DNA of 64,000 nucleotides from CAYUYV01 sp964474635. GTDB taxonomy: Bacteria; Pseudomonadota; Alphaproteobacteria; JAJFIK01. The notes below the pieces were generated by a model, which saw only the letters and a list, made by a program, of their open reading frames with translations, ran no database searches and was not told the DNA's origin. Both the position numbers and the translations under genes were made by a program. This document shows, in pieces, positions 35,702 to 44,723 of this stretch; the stretch's first letter is position 1, and each line of letters starts with the position of its first letter. The stretch lies in assembly GCA_964474635.1 (NCBI GenBank), contig CAYYTT010000002.1:50893-114892 (forward strand), written 5' to 3'.

Positions 35702-36196
35702 ATGCGCTCACCACAGGATCAGGCCGTGCCCGGCGCCAGACCCCACCTGGTCAATGCTCCGGAACGCCCGGCGGAATTCGGCGCCGATCTGGCGGAGCGG
35801 ATCTGCCATCGCCTGGCAAGCGGGGAGCGCCTCAAGACGATCTGCGAAGATCCGTCCATGCCCACACTGGCAACCGTATCCTCCTGGGTTCTGGAGGATA
35901 CGGAAGGCTTTGCCGGCGCCTATGAACGGGCGCGCCGGGTGCAGGCCTTTGCCTGGGCCGATGAAATCCTCGACATCGCCGACAACGGCCATGGCGACTG
36001 GAAGGAAACGGCACGGGGATACAGTGCCGATACGGACCATATTCAACGAGCTAAATTGCGGGTCGATGCCCGCAAATGGCTCCTGTCCAAGCTCCTGCCG
36101 GGCCAGTTTGGCGACAGTCTCAGCCTGGGGACGAACGAGACGTCCCCTGTCAAGGTGACGATTGTTCAATATGGCGACGATCACGATACCCAATGA
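35702..36196 (+). CDS. Phage small terminase-like protein
   Basis: 164 residues from the ATG at 35702 with GGGGAGC upstream. It has the pattern of small terminase-like proteins of alphaproteobacterial prophages: ICHRLASGERLKTICEDPSMP and TVSSWV (a helix-turn-helix), then YERARRVQAFAWADEILDIAD and LRVDARKWLLSKLLPGQFGD. It recognises viral DNA for packaging. Its end overlaps the large terminase start by 26 bp, so the two are probably coupled. Confidence 0.85.
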   Translation: MRSPQDQAVPGARPHLVNAPERPAEFGADLAERICHRLASGERLKTICEDPSMPTLATVSSWVLEDTEGFAGAYERARRVQAFAWADEILDIADNGHGDWKETARGYSADTDHIQRAKLRVDARKWLLSKLLPGQFGDSLSLGTNETSPVKVTIVQYGDDHDTQ

Positions 36197-37469
36197 CTGG
36201 CATCCGCGATCCTATCAACTGAAACTCTGGCGGTATCTCGAAGGCGGCGGCCGGCGGGCCGTGGCCGTCTGGCACCGCCGGTCCGGCAAGGACTCGGTTG
36301 CCCTGAACTGGACCGCCGTCTCGGCGCTGCAACGTGTCGGCCTCTATTGGCACATGCTGCCCGAAGCGGCGCAGGGCCGAAAGGTGGTTTGGGACGGGGT
36401 GGACGGGCGTGGGCGCCGACTGCTCGATCAGGTTTGGCCAAAGGCCATCCGGGAACGCACCAATACCACCGATATGAAAATCAGCCTCAAGAACGGCTCC
36501 ATCTGGCAGGTGGTGGGTTCGGACAATTACGACAGCCTCGTGGGCGCCAATCCAGTTGGCGTGGTGTTCAGCGAATATGCCCTCGCGGCCCCGGGAGCCT
36601 GGGACTATATCCGCCCCATCCTGGCCGAGAATGGTGGCTGGGCCCTGTTCATTTTCACACCCCGGGGACGCAACCACGCCCATGCCCTCTTTGAACAGGC
36701 AATGCAGCATGACGCCTGGTTCTGCGAGCGTCTTGGCCTGCGTCAAACCGGTGTGATCGGCATGGACGTCATCGAGGAGGAGCGCGCGGCCGGCATGTCC
36801 GACAGCATGATCGATCAGGAATTCCATTGCTCCTTCGAGGCGCCAAGCGAGGGCACCTTCTATGCCAAACTGCTGGCCCAGGCCCAGGAGGCTGGACGCA
36901 TTGGGCGGGTCCCCTGGGAGCCGTCCGTGCCCGTTGAAACCTGGTGGGACTTGGGTGTGGGCGATGAGACCGTCATCTGGTTCGTGCAACAGGTGGGCCG
37001 GGAAATCCGCGTGGTGGATTTCCATGCCGGCCGGGGTGAGGGGCTGGAGGCCTATGCGAAGGTACTCCTGGCACGGCCTTATCCCTACCGGGAGCATCTT
37101 TGGCCCCATGACGGCGCCCACCGAGAGCTGGGCACGGGACGCAGCCGGCGGATGGTGGCGGAGGATCTCGGCATCCGCCCCATCCGCATTGTTCCGGCCG
37201 CGCCCTTGGGCGATGGGATCCAGGCGGTGCGCTCGCTGCTGCCACGATGCTGGTTCGACGAGCAGGCCTGCGCCAACGGCCTTCAAGCGCTGCAGGCCTA
37301 TGCCCGCGAATGGGACGGGGCTCGGCAGATGTTCCGGGACCGGCCGCGCCATGATTGGGCCAGCCATGCCGCCGATGCCTTCCGCACTGGCGCCATGGGG
37401 CTTGAACAACCGCAAACAGGCCTTTGGGCCGAACCCCGCGCCGAAATCCGGGCCGACCCGTTCGGCTGA
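36171..37469 (+). CDS. Phage terminase large subunit
   Basis: 432 residues from the ATG at 36171 (a TTG lies 9 bp earlier). The ATPase domain has a Walker A-type motif RRSGKDS at 36-42 and a Walker B-like VGVVFSEYA. The nuclease domain starts at WWDLGVGDETVIWFV, with the acidic residue expected of a terminase RNase H fold, and ends in HDWASHAADAFR, which is typical of these enzymes. It pumps DNA into the capsid and cuts it. All key regions are present, so packaging should be possible. Confidence 0.93.
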   Translation: MATITIPNDWHPRSYQLKLWRYLEGGGRRAVAVWHRRSGKDSVALNWTAVSALQRVGLYWHMLPEAAQGRKVVWDGVDGRGRRLLDQVWPKAIRERTNTTDMKISLKNGSIWQVVGSDNYDSLVGANPVGVVFSEYALAAPGAWDYIRPILAENGGWALFIFTPRGRNHAHALFEQAMQHDAWFCERLGLRQTGVIGMDVIEEERAAGMSDSMIDQEFHCSFEAPSEGTFYAKLLAQAQEAGRIGRVPWEPSVPVETWWDLGVGDETVIWFVQQVGREIRVVDFHAGRGEGLEAYAKVLLARPYPYREHLWPHDGAHRELGTGRSRRMVAEDLGIRPIRIVPAAPLGDGIQAVRSLLPRCWFDEQACANGLQALQAYAREWDGARQMFRDRPRHDWASHAADAFRTGAMGLEQPQTGLWAEPRAEIRADPFG

Positions 37470-37496
37470 TACCCCGATCCCGACAAGGAGCATGCC

Positions 37497-37985
37497 ATGG
37501 CCATGAGAGTTGACCTTGATCCCATGGACCGCGCGGACCTTTTGGGCGTGGTCAAGGCCATGCGAGAGCGGGACCGGCGGGAAATCTTCGCTTGCCGGCC
37601 CTGTAACGATGAAGAGGCGCTGACGGACGAAATTCTTGCCTGCCAGTCGCTGGCGTTGCTCTCCGGTCTGATCCGTGACGATCGCGGGGCGGGCATTGGT
37701 TATTTCGGGGTGTTCGGGCGCACGCCCGGGGCCGCCGACTGCGCGCTGTTCGCAACCGATCGCTGGCGGGAGGTCTCGGGCCCCTTTACGCGCTGGGTCT
37801 TCCGCGAAGCCCTGCCGGCCCTTCGGTCCGTGGGCGTGCGCCGTCTGGAGGCCCGGTCCATGGCCTCCCACGGCGATGCCCGGCGCTGGTTGACCGGGCT
37901 CGGCGCCCATCGGGAATGCGTCCTGCCCGCCTTCGGACGAAACGGAGAGACCTTCGTTCAGTATGCGTTGATCCTCGATCCGTGA
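37497..37985 (+). CDS. T7 gp13-like (DUF2833) phage protein
   Basis: 162 residues with the acetyltransferase-like fold pattern of DUF2833/T7 gp13: DLLGVVKAMRERDRREIFACRP, GYFGVFGRTPGAADCALFATDRW, and RWLTGLGAHRECVLPAFGRNGETFVQYAL. In T7 this protein is needed for virion morphogenesis. It lies between terminase and portal, as in related prophages. Confidence 0.75.
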   Translation: MAMRVDLDPMDRADLLGVVKAMRERDRREIFACRPCNDEEALTDEILACQSLALLSGLIRDDRGAGIGYFGVFGRTPGAADCALFATDRWREVSGPFTRWVFREALPALRSVGVRRLEARSMASHGDARRWLTGLGAHRECVLPAFGRNGETFVQYALILDP

Positions 37986-38050
37986 CCGCGCCGGCGCCCG
38001 CGCGCGCCAAATTGTTTCCCAGACCCCTGTCCAACCCGAGGAGACGGCCC

Positions 38051-38242
38051 ATGTGCTTTGTCCCGCCGCGGCCCCGCGTGGCCGCACCCGTGCCTGCACC
38101 CCGCATCCAGGACACCGCACGTGCCGGTGATGCGGAACGTCGCCGCCGCCTGCGCGCCGGTGCCGCCCGCACCCGGTTGACGGGCCCGCGCGGTGTCCTG
38201 ACGGCCGCGCCCAGTGCCGTGCGCCGTCTTTTGGGCGAATGA
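38051..38242 (+). CDS. Small proline/arginine-rich virion protein
   Basis: 63 residues, with GAGGAG upstream of the ATG at 38051. The start MCFVPPRPR, an Arg-rich middle (RRRRLRAG) and the end LTAAPSAVRRLLGE match a small protein often found next to the portal gene in T7-like phages, possibly comparable to T7 gp7.3. The match is by pattern and place only. Confidence 0.6.
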   Translation: MCFVPPRPRVAAPVPAPRIQDTARAGDAERRRRLRAGAARTRLTGPRGVLTAAPSAVRRLLGE

Positions 38243-38281
38243 TCGCGCCATGCACCGGGTCCATGACAGGAAGGAGGCGCC

Positions 38282-39829
38282 ATGTCCGTTCTGGCCACTG
38301 AAATTCTGGAGCGGTTCGACTGTCTGCGCTCCGAACGCTCCACCTGGGACAGTCTTTGGCAGGATATTGCCGATCACATCCGTCCCCTGAGGGCCGAGTT
38401 CACGGCCACTCAGCCCGCTGGAGGCCGCCGTGGGCGCAAGATTTTCGACAGCGCGCCGGCCGATGCCCTGGAGACCTTCGGCGGCGGGATCTATGGGCTC
38501 TTGACCAATCCGGCCAATGCCTGGTTCAGCCTCAAACTCGCCGATCCGGACATGGCCCGCCTCGACGGCGCGGCCGACTGGCTCGATGGTGCGGGACGGG
38601 TCCTGCGGGACAGTTTCCAGCCTGGCGTCTCCCGCTTTTATGCTGTCGTGCCCAGCCTTTATCTCGACTGGGCCGCTTTCGGAACTGGAATTTTCTATAC
38701 GGAGGATATTCCGGGTACACGGCGGATCTATGACAGTGTCCGGCCCCTCGCGGAATGCTATCTTGGCACCGATCCTTATGAGGAGATCGACACGGTCTAT
38801 CGGCTTGTGCGCATGACGGCGGGTGCGATTGCGACCCGTTTTCCCCGGACGCTGCCCGATGCGGTGGCGGCCGCCCTTGAGAAAGGAGACCGGGAGGCGC
38901 GTTTCGAGGTGCTCCACGCCGTCGAGCCCGATCCACGGTTTCGGCCCGGAGCCATCCCGGGGCGGATCAAACCATGGCGGTCGGTCCACCTGGACCGTGC
39001 CAGTGGCACAGTTCTGGGTACGGGCGGCTTTGCCGAGTTTCCCTATCAGGTGCCCCGCTGGATGGTCGCTGCCGGGGAGACCTATGGGCGGCCCAAGGAT
39101 ATTCTGGCCGATGTCAAAATGCTCCAGGAGATGTCGCGCACCATGCTGGTCTCCGCCCAGCACGCGGCTGAACCGCCAATCTTGGCCTATAAGGAGAACC
39201 GGACGAGCCCCATCCGGATGTTCCCCGGCGGGATCACCTATGGAGCGGTGAGCGCGGAAGGGCGCGGCCTGATCCAACCCTTCCAGTCCGGCGCGCGGCT
39301 CGACATCACGGCCGAACTCGTGGCCCAGCGCCGGGATGCGGTGCGCAGTGCCCTGTTCTTTTCCCTGCTCCAACTCGTGGAGCGGCCGAACATGACCGCC
39401 ACCGAAGTTCTGGAACGGCAGGAGGAAAAACTCCGCCTGATGGGCCCCAATCTGGGGCGCCTGCAGACGGACTTCCTCTCGCCCCTGATCAAGCGGCGTT
39501 TCGCCATCCTGCAGCGCAAGGGGCTGATCCCGCCGGCGCCCGAGGCGCTGCAGGGCCTTCCCCTCGACATCGACTATGTTTCGCCGCTTGCCAAGGCCGT
39601 GCGCATGGGCGAGGCCGCGGCGATTTCCCGCTGGTTGACGGCGCTTGAACCCCTGGCCGCCCGGCGGCCGGAAATCCTGGACCGGATCGATGCTGACGCG
39701 GTCGTGGAGACCCTCGCGGAAGGCTTTTCGATCCCGGCGCGGGTGCTTCGCTCGGCGGAGCAAACGGCTGCGCACAGACTGTCATCGGTGTTGACGGCCG
39801 CACTCGGCCAGGGCGGAGGGGGGGCATGA
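38282..39829 (+). CDS. Portal (head-to-tail connector) protein, T7-like
   Basis: 515 residues, standard for the podoviral head-tail connector family (PF12236). Hallmarks are SVLATEILERFDCLRSERSTWDSL at the start, IFDSAPADALETFGGGIYGLLTNP, YLDWAAFGTGIFYTED, and MTATEVLERQEEKLRLMGPNLGRL near the C-terminus. The portal forms the dodecameric ring through which DNA enters and leaves. Its length and architecture distinguish this cassette from the siphovirus-like RcGTA type. The stop overlaps the next start by 4 bp. Confidence 0.93.
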   Translation: MSVLATEILERFDCLRSERSTWDSLWQDIADHIRPLRAEFTATQPAGGRRGRKIFDSAPADALETFGGGIYGLLTNPANAWFSLKLADPDMARLDGAADWLDGAGRVLRDSFQPGVSRFYAVVPSLYLDWAAFGTGIFYTEDIPGTRRIYDSVRPLAECYLGTDPYEEIDTVYRLVRMTAGAIATRFPRTLPDAVAAALEKGDREARFEVLHAVEPDPRFRPGAIPGRIKPWRSVHLDRASGTVLGTGGFAEFPYQVPRWMVAAGETYGRPKDILADVKMLQEMSRTMLVSAQHAAEPPILAYKENRTSPIRMFPGGITYGAVSAEGRGLIQPFQSGARLDITAELVAQRRDAVRSALFFSLLQLVERPNMTATEVLERQEEKLRLMGPNLGRLQTDFLSPLIKRRFAILQRKGLIPPAPEALQGLPLDIDYVSPLAKAVRMGEAAAISRWLTALEPLAARRPEILDRIDADAVVETLAEGFSIPARVLRSAEQTAAHRLSSVLTAALGQGGGGA

Positions 39830-40146
39830 AACCACTTCTGGACTGGCTTCTTCCCTGGGCCCGGCAGGGGCAGGCGGATGATCTGCTTGCCGCTTATTCG
39901 AGGGCCTTTTCCGGCAATCGGGCCGTTCTCGCCGATCTTGCCGTGCTGTGTCACGCCTGGGCCGAAACCTATGTCCCCGGCGATGCCCAGGGCACCGCCT
40001 TCAATGAGGGGCGGCGTGCCGTCTGGCTCCACATCATGCGGATGCTGGAGTGCAGTCCTGAGGACCTTCAAACCGTAAAGGACATGCTTCACCATGAACG
40101 ATCAGCCTATGGACACGGGCCCAGCGACAGACATGACGCCCCCTGA
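39826..40146 (+). CDS. Bbp19-family phage protein
   Basis: 106 residues. The core DLLAAYSRAFSGNRAVLADL and ETYVPGDAQGTAFNEGRRAVWLHIMRML matches the Bbp19 family of small phage proteins encoded beside the portal. Function unknown. It overlaps the portal by 4 bp and the scaffold gene by 53 bp, a tight packing typical of phage DNA. Confidence 0.75.
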   Translation: MKPLLDWLLPWARQGQADDLLAAYSRAFSGNRAVLADLAVLCHAWAETYVPGDAQGTAFNEGRRAVWLHIMRMLECSPEDLQTVKDMLHHERSAYGHGPSDRHDAP

Positions 40147-40798
40147 TGGCGTGGCACCAAACCCCGATGCCGGCCCCGGCGATGGGGCGGAGGCGGGCGC
40201 ACCCGTCAATGTTCCGGACACGCCCGACGGCTACAGCCTGACCCGGCCCGACCTTCCCCAAGGCCTCGCCTATGACGAGGCGCTGGAGACCTCCATCCGC
40301 GAGCAGGCCCATGCCCTCGGCCTGACGACGCTCCAGCTTCAGGGCCTCATCGACAGTTTCGCCGCCTACCAGTCGGCCTCGCATATGGGGGAGGCGCGGG
40401 CCGGCGAAGAGGTTGGTCTCAAGGCCCAGGAAACCCTCGAGACGAGCTTGCGGGAAGAGTGGGGCCGGGATTTTGAAACCCGGCTCGACGAGGCGCGGCG
40501 GGCAAGCCAGGCCCTGGCCGGCGATGATGAGACGCTCGCGGCCCTGGAGGGGGCCATGGGCGACATCCGTGTCGTGAAGCTCTTCCAGCGGATCGGCGCC
40601 ATGATGGCTGAAGACAGTCTCGCCGGTCTGGGTAACGGGGGGGCGGGCTTTTCGCCGGCCGCGGCGCGGGCCGAAGCCGAGCGCCTTGAAACCCGCATCG
40701 CGGGTCTCCTCGACCGGCCGGATGCGGGCAGCCGGCGTGAGCGTCTCGCCCTGGAGGATCAGCGGCGCAAACTGCTCGCCCGGGCCTATTCCGCCTGA
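40094..40798 (+). CDS. Phage scaffolding/assembly protein
   Basis: 234 residues, acidic, with a disordered Asp/Pro-rich N-terminus (1-60) and long charged helices after that, ending in a basic segment (RRERLALEDQRRKLLARAY). These are features of podoviral scaffold proteins, and the gene lies directly before the major capsid gene. It starts inside the preceding gene in another frame. Confidence 0.78.
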   Translation: MNDQPMDTGPATDMTPPDGVAPNPDAGPGDGAEAGAPVNVPDTPDGYSLTRPDLPQGLAYDEALETSIREQAHALGLTTLQLQGLIDSFAAYQSASHMGEARAGEEVGLKAQETLETSLREEWGRDFETRLDEARRASQALAGDDETLAALEGAMGDIRVVKLFQRIGAMMAEDSLAGLGNGGAGFSPAAARAEAERLETRIAGLLDRPDAGSRRERLALEDQRRKLLARAYSA

Positions 40799-40838
40799 TC
40801 ACATCCCCTACTGATCGTCTCTGAAACGGAGGACACCC

Positions 40839-41708
40839 ATGTCCAACCAAGTCTCCACGGCCTTCGTGGTGGAATACAAGGCCAATGTGGAAATGCTCCT
40901 GCAGCAGCGAGGCTCCATGCTGCGCGATACGGTTTCGACCGGGTTTTATCGCGGCAAGGCCGGCGTGCCCGTGGAACAGATCGGCCCCGTGATGGCCCGT
41001 AAGAAGGGCGCGCGCCATGCGGACACGCCCTTGATCGAAACGCCCCACGAGCGGCGCTGGGTCTACCCGTCCGACTACGAATGGGCTGATCTCGTCGATA
41101 ATTTCGACAAGCTCAAGACAGGCATTCAGATTGAAGGCGCCTATGCCCAGAACGGGTCCTATGCCCTGGGGCGCGGTATGGATGACGAGATCATCACCGC
41201 CTATTTCGGCCCCGCCCGGATCGGCGCCGAAGGTACCGCAACCGAAAGCTTCGACACGACTAATCAGCGCATTGCCGCCGGCACGACGGGCTTGACCGTC
41301 TCTAAGCTGAAGGATGCGCAGGCCATCCTCATGGGCAATGAGGTGGACCTGGACAATGACCAGATGGTCTGCGTGATCACGGCGAGGCAGAATGCCAATC
41401 TGCTCGAGCAGATGGAAATCATGTCGTCCGAGTACAACATGAAGCCAACGCTGCGCAACGGCAAGGTCATCGAATGGGCCGGCATCCAGTTCAAACACTG
41501 TGAACGTTTGCCCCTTGAGGGGGACGACCGCCGGGTGCCGCTCTATGTCCGCTCCGGTATGCATCTGGGCCTGTGGAACGATATTGAGGCGCGCATCACG
41601 GAACGTCCCGACAAGGGCTATGCCACGCAGGTTTATGTCCACGGCTCCTTCGGGGCAACGCGGACCGACAAGCGCAAAGTGGTCGACATCTTGTGCGTGG
41701 AAGCCTGA
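40839..41708 (+). CDS. Phage major capsid protein
   Basis: 289 residues beginning SNQVSTAFVVEYKANVEMLLQQRGS, a signature of podovirus-type capsid proteins (PF19821-like). The HK97-fold spine pattern follows (RRWVYPSDYEWADLVDNFDKLKT, DDEIITAYFG). The gene is preceded by a strong ribosome site (CGGAGGAC) and lies after the scaffold gene. No HK97-type protease precedes it. It should be the most abundant product, and a terminator 50 bp after the following gene fits that. Confidence 0.9.
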   Translation: MSNQVSTAFVVEYKANVEMLLQQRGSMLRDTVSTGFYRGKAGVPVEQIGPVMARKKGARHADTPLIETPHERRWVYPSDYEWADLVDNFDKLKTGIQIEGAYAQNGSYALGRGMDDEIITAYFGPARIGAEGTATESFDTTNQRIAAGTTGLTVSKLKDAQAILMGNEVDLDNDQMVCVITARQNANLLEQMEIMSSEYNMKPTLRNGKVIEWAGIQFKHCERLPLEGDDRRVPLYVRSGMHLGLWNDIEARITERPDKGYATQVYVHGSFGATRTDKRKVVDILCVEA

Positions 41709-41745
41709 TCCGCCCTTTTCATGATCATCTGACGGAGAATAGTCC

Positions 41746-42240
41746 ATGGCTGTGGAAACGATCAGCGGTGCCCGAGTGATGACCTCGATTGGCGCCAATC
41801 CGCCGGGCATCGTCCCGGCGGGCCTGATGGGTGGCCGGGTGCGCTCATTTCTCGAAACGCTCGAGGTCGACGCGGCCGCCAGCGTCAACTCCACCTATCT
41901 GCTGGCCCGTGTGCCGGCGAATGCCTATCCCTTACCCCAAAGTCGTCTCTATTGGGACGATCTTTCCACTTCAGGCAGCCCTGTGCTCAAGCTGGGGCTC
42001 TTCGGCGCGCAGATCAGCGACGACGACAACGCCTTCTGGACGGATCTCGACGTGGCGCAGGCGGGCAGCGGAACGGCCCTGATCGGGGATATCGCCGATA
42101 TCGGGCGCCCCTTCTGGGCCTTCGTGGCGGGTCAGGCGAGCGATCCGGGGGGCGAGCTTGACATCATGGCGACCCTTGCCGGGGCCGATGTGACCGGCGG
42201 CGGCACGCTGTCCCTGTCGCTTCTTTATGCCCTCGACTGA
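41746..42240 (+). CDS. Putative capsid decoration or capsid-associated protein
   Basis: 164 residues, mostly beta-strand pattern with Gly-rich turns and no membrane segment or catalytic motif. It follows the capsid gene by 37 bp and precedes a terminator, a position often taken by capsid-associated proteins. I do not recognise a family. A head-fibre or structural role is inferred from position. Confidence 0.55.
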   Translation: MAVETISGARVMTSIGANPPGIVPAGLMGGRVRSFLETLEVDAAASVNSTYLLARVPANAYPLPQSRLYWDDLSTSGSPVLKLGLFGAQISDDDNAFWTDLDVAQAGSGTALIGDIADIGRPFWAFVAGQASDPGGELDIMATLAGADVTGGGTLSLSLLYALD

Positions 42241-42258
42241 CGAACGGGACTCATGGAT

Positions 42259-42286
42259 CGGAGGCGGTATTTTCCGCCTCCGGTTT
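42259..42286 (+). terminator. Terminator after the capsid genes
   Basis: CGGAGGCGG pairs perfectly with CCGCCTCCG around TATTTT, followed by GTTT. It separates the capsid block from the tail block, the same place as the T7 terminator downstream of gene 10, and would raise capsid over tail transcripts. Confidence 0.75.
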
Positions 42287-42306
42287 AACCCTTGGAGGAT
42301 CTGGCG

Positions 42307-42912
42307 ATGACCCTGTCCGGCCCGGTAACGCAGACCGACCTGTGCAATGGCGCGCTGGCGCTCCTCGGTGTCGCCGAGCGTCTGGCGGATGTCTCCAGTG
42401 ACGACACCATCAATGCGCGCCGGTGCCGGCTTGCGCTGCCGCCCGCGCGCGATGCGCTGCTGTGTGCCCATCCATGGAACTTTGCGGCGCGGCGGGCAAG
42501 CCTGGCGGCGGCAAGCACACCGCCCGAATGGGGCTATGCGTTCGCCTATCCTCTGCCGGCCGACTTTCTGCGTCTGCGGGCCATCGAAGGCGGGGCCAGG
42601 CCATCCGTCCGCTTCGTGATTGAGGGCCAGGACGGGCGACGGGTTCTGCTCACTGATCGGGCCGCGCCTGTGAAGCTTTTGTACACGGCGCGAGTGACCC
42701 AGGTTTCAAGCTTCGATGCTCTGTTCACCGATGCGCTTATCACGCGCCTTGCCGCCGATCTCGCCATGCCCGTCACCCAGACCCGCACCATTTACGAGGG
42801 GCTAAGCCGCCTGGCCCTGATACGCCTTGAGGAGGCGCAGCTCGCCGACAGCCGGGAAGGCACCGTGGGCGAAAACCTGCCCCAGGGATCCTGGATCGGG
42901 AGTCGCTTGTGA
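42307..42912 (+). CDS. Tail tubular protein A-like (T7 gp11-like adaptor)
   Basis: 201 residues from the ATG at 42307 (GGAGG upstream). Typical gp11-family pattern: TDLCNGALALLGVAERL, RDALLCAHPWNFAARRASL, WGYAFAYPLPADFLRLRAI, then LFTDALITRLAADLAMPVTQ. The adaptor ring joins portal to tail nozzle. Its stop overlaps the nozzle gene by 4 bp. Confidence 0.9.
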   Translation: MTLSGPVTQTDLCNGALALLGVAERLADVSSDDTINARRCRLALPPARDALLCAHPWNFAARRASLAAASTPPEWGYAFAYPLPADFLRLRAIEGGARPSVRFVIEGQDGRRVLLTDRAAPVKLLYTARVTQVSSFDALFTDALITRLAADLAMPVTQTRTIYEGLSRLALIRLEEAQLADSREGTVGENLPQGSWIGSRL

Positions 42913-44303
42913 TCTACACAGACAAAAGAAGTTTCGCGAAAGGCGAACTCTCGCCCCGCGCCCTTGCACGCCAGGACATCGCCGCCTTCGAGGCCGGTGC
43001 GGATCGCATCGAAAATTTCGTTGTCGAAGTCACCGGCGGCCTGACGCGCAGTCCGGGCACCCGCTTCGTGGCCGAGGCCAAGGTGGGGGCCTCGGCCGTG
43101 GTCCTGGTGCCGTTTGTTTATGCGCGCGGTCAGGCCTATGTTCTTGAATTCGGCGACGGCTATGTGCGTTTTTATATGAACCGGGGGCGGATCGAAACGG
43201 GCGGCGCGCCCTATGAGGTGAGCGCACCCTGGGCGGCCTATCAGCTTTCCGCGCTCACCTGGGTTCAGGAAGCGGACGTGCTCTACCTGTTCCATCCCGA
43301 TGTGCCCGTATACAAACTGGCTCGCCTTGGGCACGCCAATTGGGTGCTGTCGGAGGTTCGTCCCGAGGACGGTCCGTTTCTGGATGAAAATTTTGATGAA
43401 ACCCACACTATCACCGCAAGTGCGGTGATGGGCACGGGCATCACACTGACGGTAAGCGGTGCGGACCTGTGGGATCCGGGCCATGTGGGCTCTCTTATGC
43501 GCTTGAGCGAGCCCGAGCCCGATGCCGTGCAGCCCTGGGAGCCGGCCCGCGCCTTCGGCGTCGGCGAACAGGTGCGCTATGACGGCCGGATCTACGAGGC
43601 CGTGGCGGCTACGGGAAATTCCGGCAGTGTACCGCCGATCCATGGGGAGGGGCGGGCCTGGGACGGGCAGGCAGCGGGCAGTGTTCAATGGCTCTACCGG
43701 CACAATGGCGGCGGCGTTGTCCGCATCACGGCCGTCACCGGCCCGCGCACCGCAACGGGCGATGTGCTCTCGCGCCTGCCGGACAGTTGCGTGGCATCGG
43801 GCACATGGCGCTGGGCCGAAGGGGCGTGGTCACCGCGTCGGGGCTATCCGGGCGCGGCGACCTTCGCGGACCAAAGACTGGTCGTCGCCGGAAGCCGGGA
43901 TCGCCCCACCACCTTTTGGGGCTCGGTGGCGGCCGGTAATTATGAACGATTTGAAGCAGGCGTTGAGGAGGATTTGGCCTTTCGCTACACGCTCGCCTCG
44001 GGCCAGGTCAATCCGATCCGTTGGCTCGTGACCGCGCCGGTACTTCTTCTGGGGTCGGCGGAACGGGTGTGGATCGCGACGGGCAGTGATTTCGAAGCCC
44101 CTTTGTCTCCGCTCGGCGTGCGCGTCCGTCCGGCAACGGAGGACGGCGTTGCCCCGGTCCGACCGGTGATTGTCGGCTCCGCCGTGCTTTACCTGTCCCA
44201 CACGGGACGGCGGGTGATGGAGTTGACCGTCGACGGGGCAAGTGGCGGCTATTCCGCGCGAGATTTGACAATCCTTGCCGATCATATTGCGCTCACCGCC
44301 TGA
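42909..44303 (+). CDS. Tail nozzle protein (tail tubular B-like), N-terminal two-thirds
   Basis: 464 residues. It begins YTDKRSFAKGELSPRALAR and TGGLTRSPGTRFVAEAK, as nozzle/stabilisation proteins do, and continues through RLVVAGSRDRPTTFWGS and SGDYERF-type motifs (here AGNYERFEAG) to VMELTVDGASGGYSARDLTILADHI, where it stops. Homologues I remember run on for about 250-300 residues in one chain. That missing part is the separate ORF at 44720-45601. The junction is clean and both parts are well preserved. Confidence 0.85.
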   Translation: MIYTDKRSFAKGELSPRALARQDIAAFEAGADRIENFVVEVTGGLTRSPGTRFVAEAKVGASAVVLVPFVYARGQAYVLEFGDGYVRFYMNRGRIETGGAPYEVSAPWAAYQLSALTWVQEADVLYLFHPDVPVYKLARLGHANWVLSEVRPEDGPFLDENFDETHTITASAVMGTGITLTVSGADLWDPGHVGSLMRLSEPEPDAVQPWEPARAFGVGEQVRYDGRIYEAVAATGNSGSVPPIHGEGRAWDGQAAGSVQWLYRHNGGGVVRITAVTGPRTATGDVLSRLPDSCVASGTWRWAEGAWSPRRGYPGAATFADQRLVVAGSRDRPTTFWGSVAAGNYERFEAGVEEDLAFRYTLASGQVNPIRWLVTAPVLLLGSAERVWIATGSDFEAPLSPLGVRVRPATEDGVAPVRPVIVGSAVLYLSHTGRRVMELTVDGASGGYSARDLTILADHIALTA

Positions 44304-44324
44304 CTGCGAAGGGGTATTCTGTCC

Positions 44325-44723
44325 ATGGCCAATCTTTTGTTTGCAAGTGCCCGCGAAGCATTTCTGCGCGGTGCCCTCGACTTGACTGCACAGACCATTC
44401 GTGTGGGTCTGATCGATACGGCTGACTACACGCTTGATGCTGGACATGCCAGCCTCGCCGATGTTCCGGCGGCGGCCCGGGTGGCAACGGTCACCTTAAG
44501 CGCCAAGACGGTCACGGGCGGCGTGTTTGCCGCCGCCGATGTTACTTTCGGCGCCGTCACCGGCGATGCGGTTGGCGCGGTGCTCCTCTGGGCTGAAGGG
44601 GCAAGCGATACCCTTTCCCCGCTTATCGCTTATTTTGATACGGACCTTGTGGGCTTTCCGGTTACGCCGGACGGCGGCGATATCATCCTCACATGGTCCC
44701 CGTCGGGAGTGTTCGCCCTGTGA
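44325..44723 (+). CDS. Phage tail-associated protein inserted between the nozzle halves
   Basis: 132 residues starting MANLLFASAREAFLRGALDL, then TIRVGLIDTADYTLDAGHASLADV and a C-terminal GGDIILTWSPSGVFAL. This is a widespread small phage protein of beta-rich pattern, often found in tail regions. It has its own ribosome site (GAAGGGG) 21 bp after the first nozzle ORF, and its stop overlaps the GTG of the second nozzle ORF (GTGA). Its usual place is beside, not within, the nozzle gene. Function unknown; a tail decoration role is possible. Confidence 0.75.
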   Translation: MANLLFASAREAFLRGALDLTAQTIRVGLIDTADYTLDAGHASLADVPAAARVATVTLSAKTVTGGVFAAADVTFGAVTGDAVGAVLLWAEGASDTLSPLIAYFDTDLVGFPVTPDGGDIILTWSPSGVFAL

